This document shows, one piece after another, positions 54,668 to 64,000 of a DNA stretch of 64,000 bases (position 1 is its first letter; each line of letters starts with the position of its first letter). The stretch spans positions 34,133,885-34,197,884 of the forward strand of contig NC_084844.1 in assembly GCF_033115175.1 (NCBI RefSeq), read 5' to 3'. The position numbers were made by a program, and so were the translations under genes. The DNA is from Lepus europaeus. Taxonomy: Eukaryota; Chordata; Mammalia; Lagomorpha; Leporidae. The notes under the pieces are model-generated. The model did not search any database. It worked only from the letters and a program-made list of their open reading frames with translations, and was not told where the DNA came from.

Positions 54668-54996
54668 TTTAGAAATTTATTTGTTTGTTTATTTGAAAGG
54701 CAGAATTACAGAGAGGCAGAGGGAGAAAGGAAGGGGAGGAGGGATTTCCATCCACTGGTTCACTCCTCAGATGGCCGCAATGGCTGGAGTTATGCCGATC
54801 CAAAGCCAGGAGCCAGGAGCCTCTTCCGGGTCTCCCACATAGGTGCAGGGGCCCAAGGACTTGGGCCATCTTCCATTGCTTTCCCAAGCTCTAACAGAGA
54901 GCTGGATCAGAAGTGGAGCAGCTTGGACTTGAACTGGCGCCCATATGGGATGCCAGCACTGCAGGAGGCTTTACCTGCTATACCACAGCTCCAGCC
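54668..54996 (-). mobile_element. CSINE subtype A
   Basis: Full-length reverse copy; GTAGTACTTTTTTTT / CTGGTACTTTTTTTT flank it. Confidence 0.95.
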
Positions 54997-55014
54997 CTGG
55001 TACTTTTTTTTTTC

Positions 55015-55310
55015 TTAAGGTTATGTATTCATGTATTTGAAAGGCAGAATGAGAGAGAGCAGTCTTCTATCCACTGATTCACTCCCAAAATGCCTACAAC
55101 AGCCAGGACTGGCCCAAGCAAAAGCCAGAAGCTAGGGACTCCATCTGGTCCCTCGCATGAGTGGCAGGAACCCAAGCATCTGGGCCATCATCTGCTGCCT
55201 CCTGGGTGCATTAGAAGGAAACTGGATCAGAAGCACAGAGTAGCTGGAACTCTGATATAGGAGTGGGTGCCCCAAGCCGTGGCTTAACATCACAACAACC
55301 ATGTTATCAC
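55015..55310 (-). mobile_element. CSINE subtype C
   Basis: Old reverse copy. Confidence 0.8.
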
Positions 55311-55511
55311 GGGTACTTGATAAGATATCTGTTCTATAAATAAAAACCTGAATTTTGACATCTGATGAAGGTTTTGGTGTTAGGGAGTCTCTGCTACTGA
55401 GTCAAACTATGAAAGCAGCCTCTTGCTTACTTAATGAGAGGATATTATTCTGACAGGGTTTTTTTTTTTTTTTTAATTTATTTATTTTGTTTGATTTTGT
55501 TTTTCCTACAG

Positions 55512-55656
55512 AACGGTTATTTCTTCAGCAGAAATCTCCCATAGCAGAAACTCGCTAAGATCATCCTGGAACTTCAGATTTCCCAAAGATGCAATAAAAC
55601 TCTGGACAAATAGAGTGTGGTCTATATACAGCTGGTGCCACAACTGTGTAGTCCCG
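55512..55656 (+). CDS. PRR11: PRR11 coding exon B (residues 40-88)
   Basis: A TTTTCCTACAG acceptor ends at 55511 and the exon supplies the A that completes Arg40. It then reads [20 protein letters not shown] and contains the well-conserved [17 protein letters not shown] block, ending phase 0 at a GTATGG donor. The Trp-rich block is the PRR11 signature and identifies the gene with little doubt. Two residues before DAIKLW appear shorter than in the recalled human protein. Confidence 0.94.
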
Positions 55657-55911
55657 GTATGGGTTTGACATGCCTGTTCTCAGCAATATGGTTTTTCTAT
55701 GCACTTAATGTTTGATGTTTGTATCTATATGTCCATACGCTCAGGTCAGCACAACACTCAGGCTGAGCTCAGATGAGATGAAATTATGGGGCAAGCTATT
55801 ACTACCTTTGCTTCCATAAAACCCACATAAAACCACTTTTCTGATTCATTTTTTTTCTTGTGTTTATCATATTGTTCATAGGATTCAGGCTTGTTTATTT
55901 GTGAATTTCAG

Positions 55912-56034
55912 AGTTTAGAAGTATTGAAAGACATCATCTTTCCATCCCGTATCTGCCACCGAGAACTTTACAGTCTGAAACAGCAGTTTTGTGTTTTGGA
56001 AAGTGAATTATGCAAGCTCCAGGAAGCACTGAAG
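55912..56034 (+). CDS. PRR11: PRR11 coding exon C (residues 89-129)
   Basis: This is a 123-bp exon (41 codons) between a GAATTTCAG acceptor and a GTCAGT donor, phase 0 at both ends. It begins [20 protein letters not shown] and ends [12 protein letters not shown], a predicted helical, heptad-like stretch. The intron before it is only 255 bp. Confidence 0.95.
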
Positions 56035-56569
56035 GTCAGTATTGTCACTTAAAAAACAAATGCAGAACCAGACAAGGGGAGACTTTATTTGAAAAGTTGG
56101 TCGCAGTAGGGAAAATGCTCTTTTCATAAGATCTGTAAGCACCTAAACATGAGGCACAATGAGATTTTCTTTTTTTAGTTAGGCGTAAACAAGCCTACAA
56201 AAAAGTGGCTGTTAGGGGAAGTGGAGTGAACAGGTGGGATGATCTGATGTGAGAGTTGGCCTTAGTTTTTCCTTGATGTCAGCTAGTTTTGTCCAGATTC
56301 GTCAGTCAGTGGCATCAAATAGTTCAGCTAATCACACATCAGACAAAAAAAAAAAAAAAATTAAGGGTCTGTTTCTGGCTTTGTCATGGATAAATGAGGG
56401 AGTCATCCATAAGTCTTTTGTAAGTGATATAGAGAAAGATGGTCTTTGTGGAAATCTGTTTCCTGAAACTTAAAAAGATGGGGGAATTTTTTAGCCATCC
56501 TTGTTTTTCAGGATCACAGGGCTCAGGACCAAGGCAGAGGATCAGAAAACATTTTTACCTGCTGTTTGT
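56035..56569. other. PRR11 intron 4, no feature seen
   Basis: The 74-codon frame at 56249-56473 has no recognised domain and no splice context. Confidence 0.45.
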
Positions 56570-56900
56570 GAAATTTTACATAACTAGTCAGGCATAAAAA
56601 TCAAACATTTATGCATGGTAAAAGATATGATAAGCCAAATCAAATAAAAGCTGGGGAAAATATTTGCTCAAATGCCAGGAAAATCATTAATTTTTTGAAT
56701 ATATAAAAACTCCTACAAATTAATAATTTTTAAAAAGACCAACAACTCAATAGTAAAATGGGAAAATAATAGGAAGTGTTTAAACACACCCACAAGAGTA
56801 CAAACTGGTCATAAATACATGAGTAAAGGCTCATTTCATTTAAGAGTGAATCAGAATTGTGTGTGATACAAGGTACAAGACCTCAAATTAAACAAAATGA
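56570..56900 (+). mobile_element. L1M ORF2-end fragment
   Basis: AAAAACTCCTACAAATTAATA, GACCAACAACTCAATAGTAAAAT and GGGAAAATAATAGGAAG match decayed L1M ORF2 sequence in + orientation, within PRR11 intron 4. Confidence 0.55.
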
Positions 56901-57296
56901 AAGTTCATTTCTCTCCCACCTGAAGACCTTGGAAGAAAGCGATCTAGAGCTGTCACAGGGATTTCACAGTCATCAGGCTCCTTCTGTCTTACTGCACCAT
57001 CTGTAACATACTACCTTGAGGTCCAAGACAGTTGAGTGAGCTCCTGCATCATAGATTCATTTTAGGCAGCAGAAAGAAAGGAGATTTCCCTATAGTCACA
57101 TGGAGAACTTACGTTTCATTATAACATGCAGCCCTAAGGAAACATGGGGAGTATAGTCCTTTATCTGGATTACAGGATGTCTAGCTAAAAATCAGTTCTC
57201 CTATTACTAACAAAAAAGGCAAAAATGTATATGGGTAGACATTTGGTAGTCTCTGCCACATACACAAAACAGATTCAAAATAAACCTCAATAGGTG
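56901..57296. other. PRR11 intron 4, probable ancient repeat
   Basis: AGGTCCAAGACAGTTGAGTG, CATGGGGAGTATAGTCC and GCTAAAAATCAG recall an old mammalian repeat that I cannot name; no gene. Confidence 0.3.
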
Positions 57297-57590
57297 GGGC
57301 CAGTGTTGTGACACAGCAAGTTAAGCCGCTGCTTGTAACATGGGCATCCTGCAATTCCCAGCTGCTCAGCTTCTAAATCAGCTCCCTGCTAACGCCCCTG
57401 GGAAGGCAGCAGATGACTGCCCAAGTTCTTGGGTCCTTACTACCCACATGGGAGACAAGGATGGAATTCCTGGCTCCTGGCTTCAGCCTGGCCAATATCT
57501 ATTTGTTGTGGTCACTCAGGGAGGGAACCAGTAAATGGCTGATCTCTCTCTCTCTGTTGCTCTTTCAAATCAATTAATTTTTAAAAAATT
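57297..57590 (+). mobile_element. CSINE subtype A/C
   Basis: Full-length, inserted before an L1M fragment. Confidence 0.9.
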
Positions 57591-58110
57591 CAGTGAGTAA
57601 CATTTTAAGTTCAGACCAGCAAAACAAATAAACAAAAAACAAAAGGTTTGGAGAAATTGGTACACTCTTACATTGTTGAGAAAATCATAAATTGGTAAAA
57701 TATATATGAGTTATAATTAGGTAATGTCTATGAAAATTTGAAAAATATATCTCATTGATCTAACAAAATTTTATACATATATACAAAGTTATTTATTGCT
57801 GTGAGATATGAAAAAACCCACTAAATGTCAAATAATATATTATTAAATAGTTAGCTATTCATACAATGGAATACTATATAACCCTTAAAAAATGAGGTAG
57901 TTCCATATGTACTAATAAGGTATGATCTTAAGAATACAAGAATAAATGAAACACAGAAATATATGCAGAATCATGTTTATAAAATGTTCCTATGTATGAC
58001 TTCATATAAATATGTGTTTTGATCATACACAGAAAATGCTTAGATGAATGAACATACACACGTAAGTACTGATGTACCCATTAGTGCAAAGAATGCTGTT
58101 GAAGTGTCAT
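57591..58110 (+). mobile_element. L1M 3'-end fragment
   Basis: TTATTTATTGCTGTGAGATATG, CATACAATGGAATACTATAT and CTTAAGAATACAAGAATAAATG follow the order of an L1M 3' end; the reading frames are destroyed. Confidence 0.6.
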
Positions 58111-58639
58111 TGGCTATCAGTCAGTAACCCAGTGGGAAACAAATAGCACACTCAAGATAATCTGAAGAGAATTAAATGGAGGAATTATTTATAAAAGCAT
58201 GGACAGGATATAGAAAAATACAGCACCACCCCACCTGGCAAGGCAGCTCTCACCACCCCAGGCCTGGCACGGCAAAAGGCTAGGGAGTGTATCAGCACCT
58301 GGAGATCCTGGAGTGCTCTCTGGCAGGAGCTGAAATTTCCCTTGAGCCAGTCGGCCTGCAGCGTGCCTGACAAGACCCTTCTTCCCCTGCTCTGGTCTCC
58401 TGCTGCAAACCAGATGGCCAGGGAATCCTGCATTGTGATCTGTGTAGTAAAGCCCAAGAAGGCGTGGGTTCTAACAAGGGTGGGTGGAGGAGAAAAGAGA
58501 AAATGATTCACCCAATACACAAGAAATTGCTAACACTGTTTGCCTTTAGTGACGGACAGTGTATAGCTGGGGTCAGGGTGGGAAGAGACTGCTTTTTCAC
58601 AGTACAGCCTTTTACATCTTCTGGATTTTGTGCCTCGCA
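58111..58639. other. PRR11 intron 4, no feature seen
   Basis: The 111-codon minus-strand frame (58185-58520) has no recognised similarity. Confidence 0.4.
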
Positions 58640-58900
58640 TTAACAAAATTAACTCCCGCATCCCACATGAGAATGTCTGGGTTCAATATCTGGCTCTGGC
58701 TCCTGACTCCAGATTCCTGCTAATGTGGTCCCTGGGAGGGGTAGTGATGGGTTAACTTGTAGTTGTGTCCCTGCCTCCAGCGTGGAAGATTGAAGACCTG
58801 GATTAATTTCCCAGCTCCCAGCTTTGGCCCAGCCCTGACCTGGCTATTGCAGGCACTTGAGTGAACCAGAGGATGAGAAATAAGTAAATGTGCAAGAAAA
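58640..58900 (+). mobile_element. CSINE subtype C
   Basis: Old 5'-truncated copy. Confidence 0.75.
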
Positions 58901-59171
58901 TAATAAAGGAATTAGTTGTGTGTGATACAAGGTATCACAAATTAATGAGCCAGTTGAGATTTTAGTTCTAGAAGTAAATTCATTGTTGTTTTGAATTCCT
59001 GTAATTTTATAGCTTTCTTGTCAGCATTTTGCTGCTGGTGACTCTGCAGTGGTTCAAACAGACTTTAGAAAGAAAGCATTTAAAAGTATAGAATGTGCAT
59101 TGTGTGTGTGTGTATAGTGATTCTATAAACCTTCCCTTTTTCCCCTCACCCCTGTAAACAAACTATTTTTT

Positions 59172-59477
59172 AAAGATATTATTTATTTATTTGAAAAACA
59201 GAATTACAGTGTCAGAGAGAGATCTTTCATCCACTGGTTCACTCCCCAAACGACCACAGTGGCTGGGGTTGGGCCAGACCAAAGCCAGGAGCCTGAACTC
59301 CATCCAGATCCTCCACGTGAGTAGCAGGGGCCCAAGTACTTGGGCTATCTGTCATTGCTTTCCCAGACACATTAGCAAGGCGCTGGATGGGAAATGAAGC
59401 AGCCAGAACTCCAACTGGTACTCATATGAGATAGCATTGCAGGTGGCAGCTAATGCACTGTGCCACAATACTATTCC
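59172..59477 (-). mobile_element. CSINE subtype A/C
   Basis: Reverse copy, AAAGATATTATTTATTTATTTG left end. Confidence 0.9.
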
Positions 59478-59641
59478 CTACAAGCTCTGTCTTTCATGGA
59501 TTTTCTACTATTTCAGCTCTCTTTATATTTTAACCGTGAATCACCCATCCAAATTATTTAAGGAGGTTAATTGATATAAAACTACAGAATGAAGCCCATG
59601 TTATCTCATTCCCTAAGAATGTTTTAGAAGGCTGTGTCAGC

Positions 59642-59714
59642 CAACTATTTTTATCTACAAGTGAGAGAATCTCAATACAACTATTTTTATCTACAAGTGA
59701 ATCTCAATACAACT
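59642..59714. repeat. Imperfect tandem duplication, about 36-bp unit
   Basis: CAACTATTTTTATCTACAAG plus ATCTCAATA occurs twice head to tail; the first copy has four extra bases (GAGA). Confidence 0.85.
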
Positions 59715-60194
59715 AGTTGGTTTAAGCCCTTATAACTGATTAAGTCTAGGGTATAGCTGGATCCAGAGGCTCAAATGATATTGTCAGAATCCTGGCTCTG
59801 CCCCCTTATTTTGGTCATGCCTTCTTTTGTATAAGTTTCTTCTCATGGATTCTGCCCCAGTGGTAGGCACATGGTTGCTGGCAGCCTCAGATTGTTATTT
59901 TCATTCCAGAAGAGCCTCAGCAGAGGGAATCTATCCTGGGTTCTGTAGCCAGTCCTTCAGCGGCTGTCCCACACCAATCATGTGGACTGAGGGAGGGCAG
60001 AGATTGTTCTCCACAGGTGGGCTGACCCCTGCACTCTGCATTGCCCCAGCTCCATGTTAGGTTTGATGTCTCCCTGGCTCCTGGTTATGCAGGGCCAACA
60101 GAAGACACTGATGATGAACTCTGTGTTCTTTGTGTGGAGTCATTTCTCCAACAATGGTTGTTGCCTCACTGGTCCCTATTCCCACCTTAATACA

Positions 60195-60312
60195 AGGGTA
60201 CACTTAAATTTATAAAATATATTTTCCATGAACTTTTGGAATACCCCTTTAGACATAGATTTCAAATTTTTTTCCACCAAAATAAGCTTATCCTTTAATT
60301 CCATCTGCTAAG
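60195..60312. mobile_element. Palindromic MITE-like element, copy 4 (rearranged)
   Basis: TATTTTCCATGAACTTTTGGAATACCCC is the right end of the family, followed by a second internal block TCCACCAAAATAAGCTTATCC. It appears to be deleted or rearranged. Confidence 0.45.
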
Positions 60313-60680
60313 ATCTTTCATGGTGTCCCCTCAGACATTCTTCTGGTTTCTTGAGTCTCTCGGTACACCTGGTTCCAGACTTGTGGGTTTACCACCTCTG
60401 CTTTGTCTCTCCAGCCTCAGGGTGCTAGTAGCTTCCTATTGTGAATCCCTGGCCTGCCTCACAGTCCCCTTCCATTGCATGTATAACCAGTTTCCTTTAT
60501 CATATTCCCCCTCTTCTAAATACTTCAAATGATTTTTATTTTTTTGACTCATGCATTCAGTTAAAAAAAAAAAAACTCTAAATATCTACAACAAACTCCC
60601 CTAAAGACCCTGTTCTCAGCCTTGTGTGCTTGGTCTGGAGAGAAGCTTTTGGGATTCTACCTCAAGAGGAGCTAGCCAGG

Positions 60681-61000
60681 GCTGGGCATTGTGGGAAATG
60701 CTGCCACCTGCAATGCCAGCGGCATCAATATAAGTGCTAGTTCATGTCCAGGCTGCTTCACTTTCAACCCAGCCCACTGCTGATGATCGGGGAAAAACAG
60801 CAGAAGATGGACCAAGTATTTGGACTACTTCTACCCAAATGGAAGACCTGGGTGAAGCTCCTGGCTTCTGCCTGGCCCAGTCCTTGGCCATTGTAGCCAT
60901 CAGGGGTGGTGAAGTAGTGGATGGAAGATCACTCTGTCTATCCCTCTCTCTCTGTAACTCTGACTTTCAAATAAAATAAAACTCTTAAAAAAAAAATTAA
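60681..61000 (+). mobile_element. CSINE subtype A/C
   Basis: Full-length with GACTTTCAAATAAAATAAAAC tail. Confidence 0.9.
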
Positions 61001-61099
61001 AAAGATGAACTAACCAAGAGAGGAAAAGGCAAGTCATTTCACTCCTCTGGTCCTCAATTTCTGCATCTGTAGTAAAATGGGGACAATGTCATTTGTAGG

Positions 61100-61420
61100 G
61101 AGTAGATGAATGGTGACTTCCAAAAAGTCACATTTAAATTCACTTATAGGAATCTGTATACATTACCTTATTTGGGGAAAAAAGGGTCTCTGCAAGTGTG
61201 GTTAAGTTAAGGATTTTGAGATGAAACCAAGGAAAGCTGACAGGTTTCAGAAGCTGGGAAAAGCAAGGAATGGCTTCTTCCCTAGAGCTTTGGGAGAAGC
61301 ACAGCCCAGCAGACACCTTGATGTGGGACCCTGAGCCTCCAGCTCTGTGAGAAAATAAATTTGGAGCATTTAAAACCTTTGTTAGGGCAGCCACGGGGTC
61401 ATGGTGTTTTCCTGGGGCTG
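61100..61420 (+). mobile_element. MLT1-like (MaLR) LTR fragment
   Basis: Blocks CCTTATTTGGGG, GGGTCTCTGCAAGTGTGGTTAAG and, near the end, GACACCTTGATGTGGGACCC and CTGTGAGAAAATAAATTT follow the order of an MLT1-type LTR in + orientation. It is old and non-coding. Confidence 0.55.
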
Positions 61421-61549
61421 CTGTAGTCACCACCGCCTGGATGAGCCACCCAAGCGCCTTAGCCCCTCTCTCCCCCTTCTCTATTCTTCTGTTACAAATG
61501 TGACCAAGCCCTCCAGTATATCTCCCTATTTCACGTACTCTGGGTGGTT

Positions 61550-61860
61550 TTATTGTTTTATTGTCTCACAGTTGAGGTGAGAAGTATGAGAGGCAGGCAC
61601 CGGCTGGGCTGGCTCTTCCAGGCCTGTCCCCTTTGGCTAGCAGATGGCCACCTTCCTGCTGTGTCCTCACCTGGTCTGTTCTCTCTGCAGACCTACATGT
61701 CCTCCTGTTATAAGAACTCCAGTTTGATTGGATTGGAACCCACCCCAATGGCCTCATTTCAGAGGCCCCGTATTTCCCATACAGTCACATTCTGAGGTGC
61801 TGAAGACTAAGACTTCGGCAGAGCAATGTTGGGGCATACAATTCAGCCCTCGCCAGCCCA
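61550..61860 (-). mobile_element. MLT1-like (MaLR) LTR fragment, opposite orientation
   Basis: TATAAGAACTCCAG, GGATTGGAACCCACCCCAATGG, CCTCATTTCAG, GTCACATTCTGAGGT and CATACAATTCAGCCC are the reverse of MLT1-type blocks. It lies about 130 bp from the + copy, so the two form a loose inverted pair. Confidence 0.5.
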
Positions 61861-62202
61861 GGTCCCAGCCCCTCGGCCTCTCCATCAGTTCCTAAAACAC
61901 GCAGTGTTCTTGACTGCAGTGGGTATTCTTCCCAGAAGGGAACTCTTCCGCTAGTCCCCTCCCCTGCTAAGTCTCAGTTCAGTCTGGAGGTCATGGCTGG
62001 AAATCTCCAAGCCTCCAGCTGTTCACGCTCAGGGCACACCTCATTGCTCTTGCGGAGGTTTTGTTTATTCTCTTTTGATTCCGGTTATGCATGTTTAATG
62101 TCTCACTGGAGTGTCAGCTCCATGATGTAATAATGGACAGGGCTCCCTTTATAGCCTCACTGCCTGGCATATAAACTCATACAAAACAAATATATATACA
62201 TA
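61861..62202. other. PRR11 intron 4, no feature seen
   Basis: Nothing recognised between the second MLT1-like LTR and palindromic element copy 5. Confidence 0.4.
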
Positions 62203-62345
62203 AGGCAGTTTCAAAAAATAGTGGAAAATTAAATTAAAAGACCTTTGTCTCTCTCTCACTGTCCACTCTGCCTGTCAAAAAAAAATATGTATATATATTT
62301 TAATATTTAAGTTTCCACCAACATCTTGAAGTCTCCTTACATATA
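62203..62345. mobile_element. Palindromic MITE-like element, copy 5 (with SINE tail inside)
   Basis: The left end GCAGTTTCAAAAAATAGTGGAAAAT and right end TTTCCACCAACATCTTGAAG are inverted repeats; a subtype B SINE 3' fragment (62240-62290) lies between them. Confidence 0.45.
62240..62290 (+). mobile_element. CSINE subtype B 3' fragment
   Basis: AGACCTTTGTCTCTC to CTGCCTGTC plus poly(A); lies inside palindromic element copy 5. Confidence 0.85.
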
Positions 62346-62515
62346 AATGAACAAATGAAATGAAAAACTCAGGGTCATTAAGTGAGGAAGTATTATAAAG
62401 CACGTAGTACATGGGGGAAGCATTCAATCTATGGTAGCTCTAATGTTAACAACTCTCAACCAGAAGAACCAAATTCACCTGTTAGTCACTTGCCAAATGT
62501 ATTGTTTTCTTCCAG

Positions 62516-62785
62516 ACTGTCTCAGGAAATTCTTCCTGTTCAAACTGTGGTCACATGTGTCTCAGGAGTGGTAAACTTATACAACTGCCAGCCCCTGCGC
62601 CAACCAACCCCGGAGAATGCCAAGCTATACTTCCTACCACACTGCCGCAGCCAGCCGGCCACCTTCCGCCCCCGCCCCCGCCCCCGCCCCCGCCTCCGCC
62701 TCCTCCTCCACCTCCCCTCCCACCTCCTCCGATGCCCCTGGCACCTTTGCTGTTCAGAAAATCTGATCGCACTAAAGCACTTCAG
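62516..62785 (+). CDS. PRR11: PRR11 coding exon D (residues 130-219, polyproline exon)
   Basis: A TTTTCTTCCAG acceptor ends at 62515 and a GTAGGA donor starts at 62786; the 270 bp give 90 codons in phase 0. The start reads [15 protein letters not shown], with a CxxCxxxxC cluster also present in human. The middle is a run of 17 prolines, one leucine and four more prolines, encoded largely by a (CCGCCC)n repeat. The exon ends [10 protein letters not shown]. The proline run gives the protein its name and is a potential SH3/WW/profilin ligand. Confidence 0.95.
62666..62733 (+). repeat. PRR11: (CCGCCC)n microsatellite coding for polyproline
   Basis: About four perfect CCGCCC hexamers pass into CCT/CCG/CCA proline codons inside PRR11 exon D. 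The stretch is in frame and is likely to vary in length between animals. Confidence 0.85.
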
Positions 62786-62974
62786 GTAGGATACTATCTA
62801 GTACGGATGTGTTTGGGTCTGTGTGTGCTCAGGAGTAAAGCTCATTGATCTTTTAGGGCTGAGGGCCTGATTAGAAAGACTACGTTGTGTTCTGATGCCA
62901 TGGCTTACTAGTGTTAATTGTTTTGTTCTTAAAACTCAGTACTTGTGAATTTACAGATGTTGGATTTAGAAATA

Positions 62975-62986
62975 ATGAAAGTGATT
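62975..62986. repeat. Target-site duplication, left copy (SRGAP1 retrocopy)
   Basis: ATGAAAGTGATT abuts the poly(T) side of the insert and recurs at 63394-63405. The element follows the L1-type retroposition pattern. Confidence 0.8.
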
Positions 62987-63393
62987 ATTATTTTTTTTTT
63001 TTTTTAAAGCAGAGCTTACTTGTTGATGTTTGCAAGATAAATATCGGCTACATGACCCCCACTGGGACAGCTGGCCCCCGCTCTGGCTGTCACCTTTTCT
63101 TCAGGTGGCTCAGAAATGACCTCAATCTCAGACTTGGGGCTGGACCTCTCCAGGACACCGTCCGCGGTGTCTTGGACCACGATGTACTGGTGTGGGATGA
63201 GCCCGTCGATGCCGTTGTGGCGGCCTTCCCACCAGGCGTCGGAAGCCCGCTGGTAAAGCAGCAGGGACGCTCCCTTCTTGAAGGACAGTTCTCGTGCTGT
63301 CCGGCCCACGTAGTCAAACTTGGCAATGGCCTCGATGGGCTCACACTCTTCATCGCTGGTGTGATGCTCTGTGGTCACGTCCTGGGTCGAGTC
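62987..63393 (-). pseudogene. SRGAP1: Intron-less SRGAP1 fragment (SH3 region), retrocopy
   Basis: On the minus strand, 125 open codons (63393-63019) begin [16 protein letters not shown] and continue through a full SH3 domain ([33 protein letters not shown]) to ANINK. The [11 protein letters not shown] tail separates SRGAP1 from SRGAP2 and SRGAP3. SRGAP1 is a Slit-Robo Rho GTPase-activating protein encoded elsewhere. After ANINK come TAAGC, about ten more bases and then poly(A) (seen as poly(T) at about 62991-63005). A 12-bp duplication, ATGAAAGTGATT, flanks the insert at 62975-62986 and 63394-63405. The copy is 5' truncated, lies antisense in PRR11 intron 5, and has no start codon or promoter of its own. 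Confidence 0.88.
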
Positions 63394-63405
63394 ATGAAAG
63401 TGATT
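63394..63405. repeat. Target-site duplication, right copy (SRGAP1 retrocopy)
   Basis: Identical 12-bp partner of 62975-62986, directly after the truncated 5' end of the retrocopy. Confidence 0.8.
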
Positions 63406-63408
63406 TTT

Positions 63409-63461
63409 AACCCTTTCTGTCGCTCTGCCTTTCAAACCAATAAAATACATAATTTTTAAAG
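63409..63461 (+). mobile_element. CSINE 3' fragment
   Basis: CTCTGCCTTTCAAACCAATAAAAT tail directly beside the SRGAP1 retrocopy target site. Confidence 0.65.
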
Positions 63462-63464
63462 GTG

Positions 63465-63785
63465 GGAGGCAGTGGGTGTTTGGCCTGTTGGTTAAGACAC
63501 TGGTTAAGACACCCATATCCGAGTGCATAAGTTCAGGTCCCGATTCAACCTTCCAAATAATGCACACCTTGTTAGGCAGCAGGTAATAGCTCAAGTACTT
63601 GCGTCCCTGCTACCCACGTGGGACACACAGATGGGGTTCCAGGCTCCTGGCTTTGGCCTGACCTAGCCCTATCTGTTGTTGGCAATTGGGGAATAAACCA
63701 GGAGAGGGAAGATCTCTGTGTTTCTCTCTCTCTCTCTCTGTTTCTCTCTGTGTGTTGACATTTCAAATTAATAATAATTAAAAAA
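63465..63785 (+). mobile_element. CSINE subtype C
   Basis: Old copy, GGCAGTGGGTGTTTGGCCTG head. Confidence 0.85.
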
Positions 63786-64000
63786 ATGACAAATGAAACA
63801 AAAAATTAAAATAGCTATGTTAAATCTAGAGCTACTATTCTATTTGCCCTAGTCCATATCTCTCTGACTATACATTCATCTCTCTACATAATTCAAGCAA
63901 CACTTGTTTCAATCTGAGTAACTCCTCCAATTCCTGTCTTACTGGAATAACTTCTGGGGAAGATGCATTATTGCAGAGAGCTAGCCCATCTCTTAGTTAC

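Larger units (their letters stand above)
59478..60680. other. PRR11 intron 4, mostly unique, with a tandem duplication and MITE-like copy 4
   Basis: Apart from 59642-59714 and 60195-60312 no feature is recognised. Confidence 0.4.
41150..64000 (+). other. PRR11: PRR11 locus, 5' part (gene continues off the right edge)
   Basis: The gene starts in the shared CpG island and has four coding exons here that encode 219 codons, about 60% of a protein that is roughly 360 residues in human. Introns are about 11.9 kb, 2.3 kb, 255 bp and 6.5 kb, with intron 5 still open at the window end. PRR11 (proline-rich protein 11) is a cell-cycle-regulated protein that peaks in S to G2/M and is often over-expressed in cancers; its biochemical role is not settled. 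The start coordinate is an estimate. Confidence 0.92.

Noticed and set aside
62382-62789. A 135-codon frame over PRR11 exon D in another frame
   Set aside because: The real frame is set by the splice acceptor at 62515 and matches PRR11; this one gives a (PR)n artefact from the CCGCCC repeat.
62911-63459. A 182-codon + strand frame over the SRGAP1 retrocopy
   Set aside because: It is the antisense reading of the SRGAP1 coding sequence, a usual by-product of a GC-rich third codon position.
63016-63594. Treating the SRGAP1-like frame as a functional gene
   Set aside because: It is 5' truncated, lacks its own start and promoter, has a poly(A) and target duplications, and the residues upstream of DSTQ are intron and SINE tail.

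Overview
This is a mammalian nuclear genome window, almost certainly from a rabbit or close lagomorph. About 90 copies or pieces of the lagomorph tRNA-derived C-repeat SINE (CSINE) fill roughly 40% of it. They are recognisable by a GGCCGGCGC(T/C)GTGG head, a CCCAAGT(C/G)CTTGGGCC core and a CT-rich, A-rich tail. Almost every long open reading frame is a reading of one of these SINEs and not a gene.

Three spliced protein-coding genes can be assembled exon by exon, in the order TRIM37 (- strand), SKA2 (- strand), PRR11 (+ strand). This is the arrangement known from human 17q22. TRIM37 contributes its 5' end: the start-codon exon at 10731-10751 and the first RING exon at 8740-8841, with the rest running off the left edge. 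Its promoter is the CpG island at about 10.4-11.6 kb. About 8.4 kb of repeat-filled DNA then separates it from SKA2. SKA2 is complete: four coding exons at 40549-40517, 32905-32819, 24639-24463 and 20112-20044, encoding 121 residues. PRR11 is divergent from SKA2 and shares its CpG-island promoter (about 39.6-41.35 kb). It has a non-coding first exon ending near 41193 and four coding exons (53053-53171, 55512-55656, 55912-56034, 62516-62785), giving the first 219 codons; the remainder lies off the right edge.

SKA2 intron 1 holds the miR-301a hairpin (37067-37152, - strand), identical over 86 nt to the human precursor as I recall it. I did not find its usual companion, miR-454. The shared SKA2/PRR11 promoter has nine CCAAT boxes, several spaced about 28-32 bp apart, plus a TTTGAA cell-cycle element on the PRR11 side. 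This fits two mitotic genes switched on together. From about 36.15 to 42.4 kb there is no SINE at all, a clear contrast with the rest of the window.

Other sequences of note are: a 67-nt tailless U2 snRNA retropseudogene with a 13-bp target-site duplication; an intron-less fragment of SRGAP1 (SH3 region, 125 open codons, poly(A), target duplication) in PRR11 intron 5; an MLT2-like LTR, two MLT1-like LTRs, hAT-type fossils and L1M 3' ends; a small palindromic element with at least five copies; and several nested SINE insertions that give relative ages. I found no bacterial-type system, CRISPR array or intact mobile element. The window is ordinary vertebrate euchromatin with a few items worth a second look.
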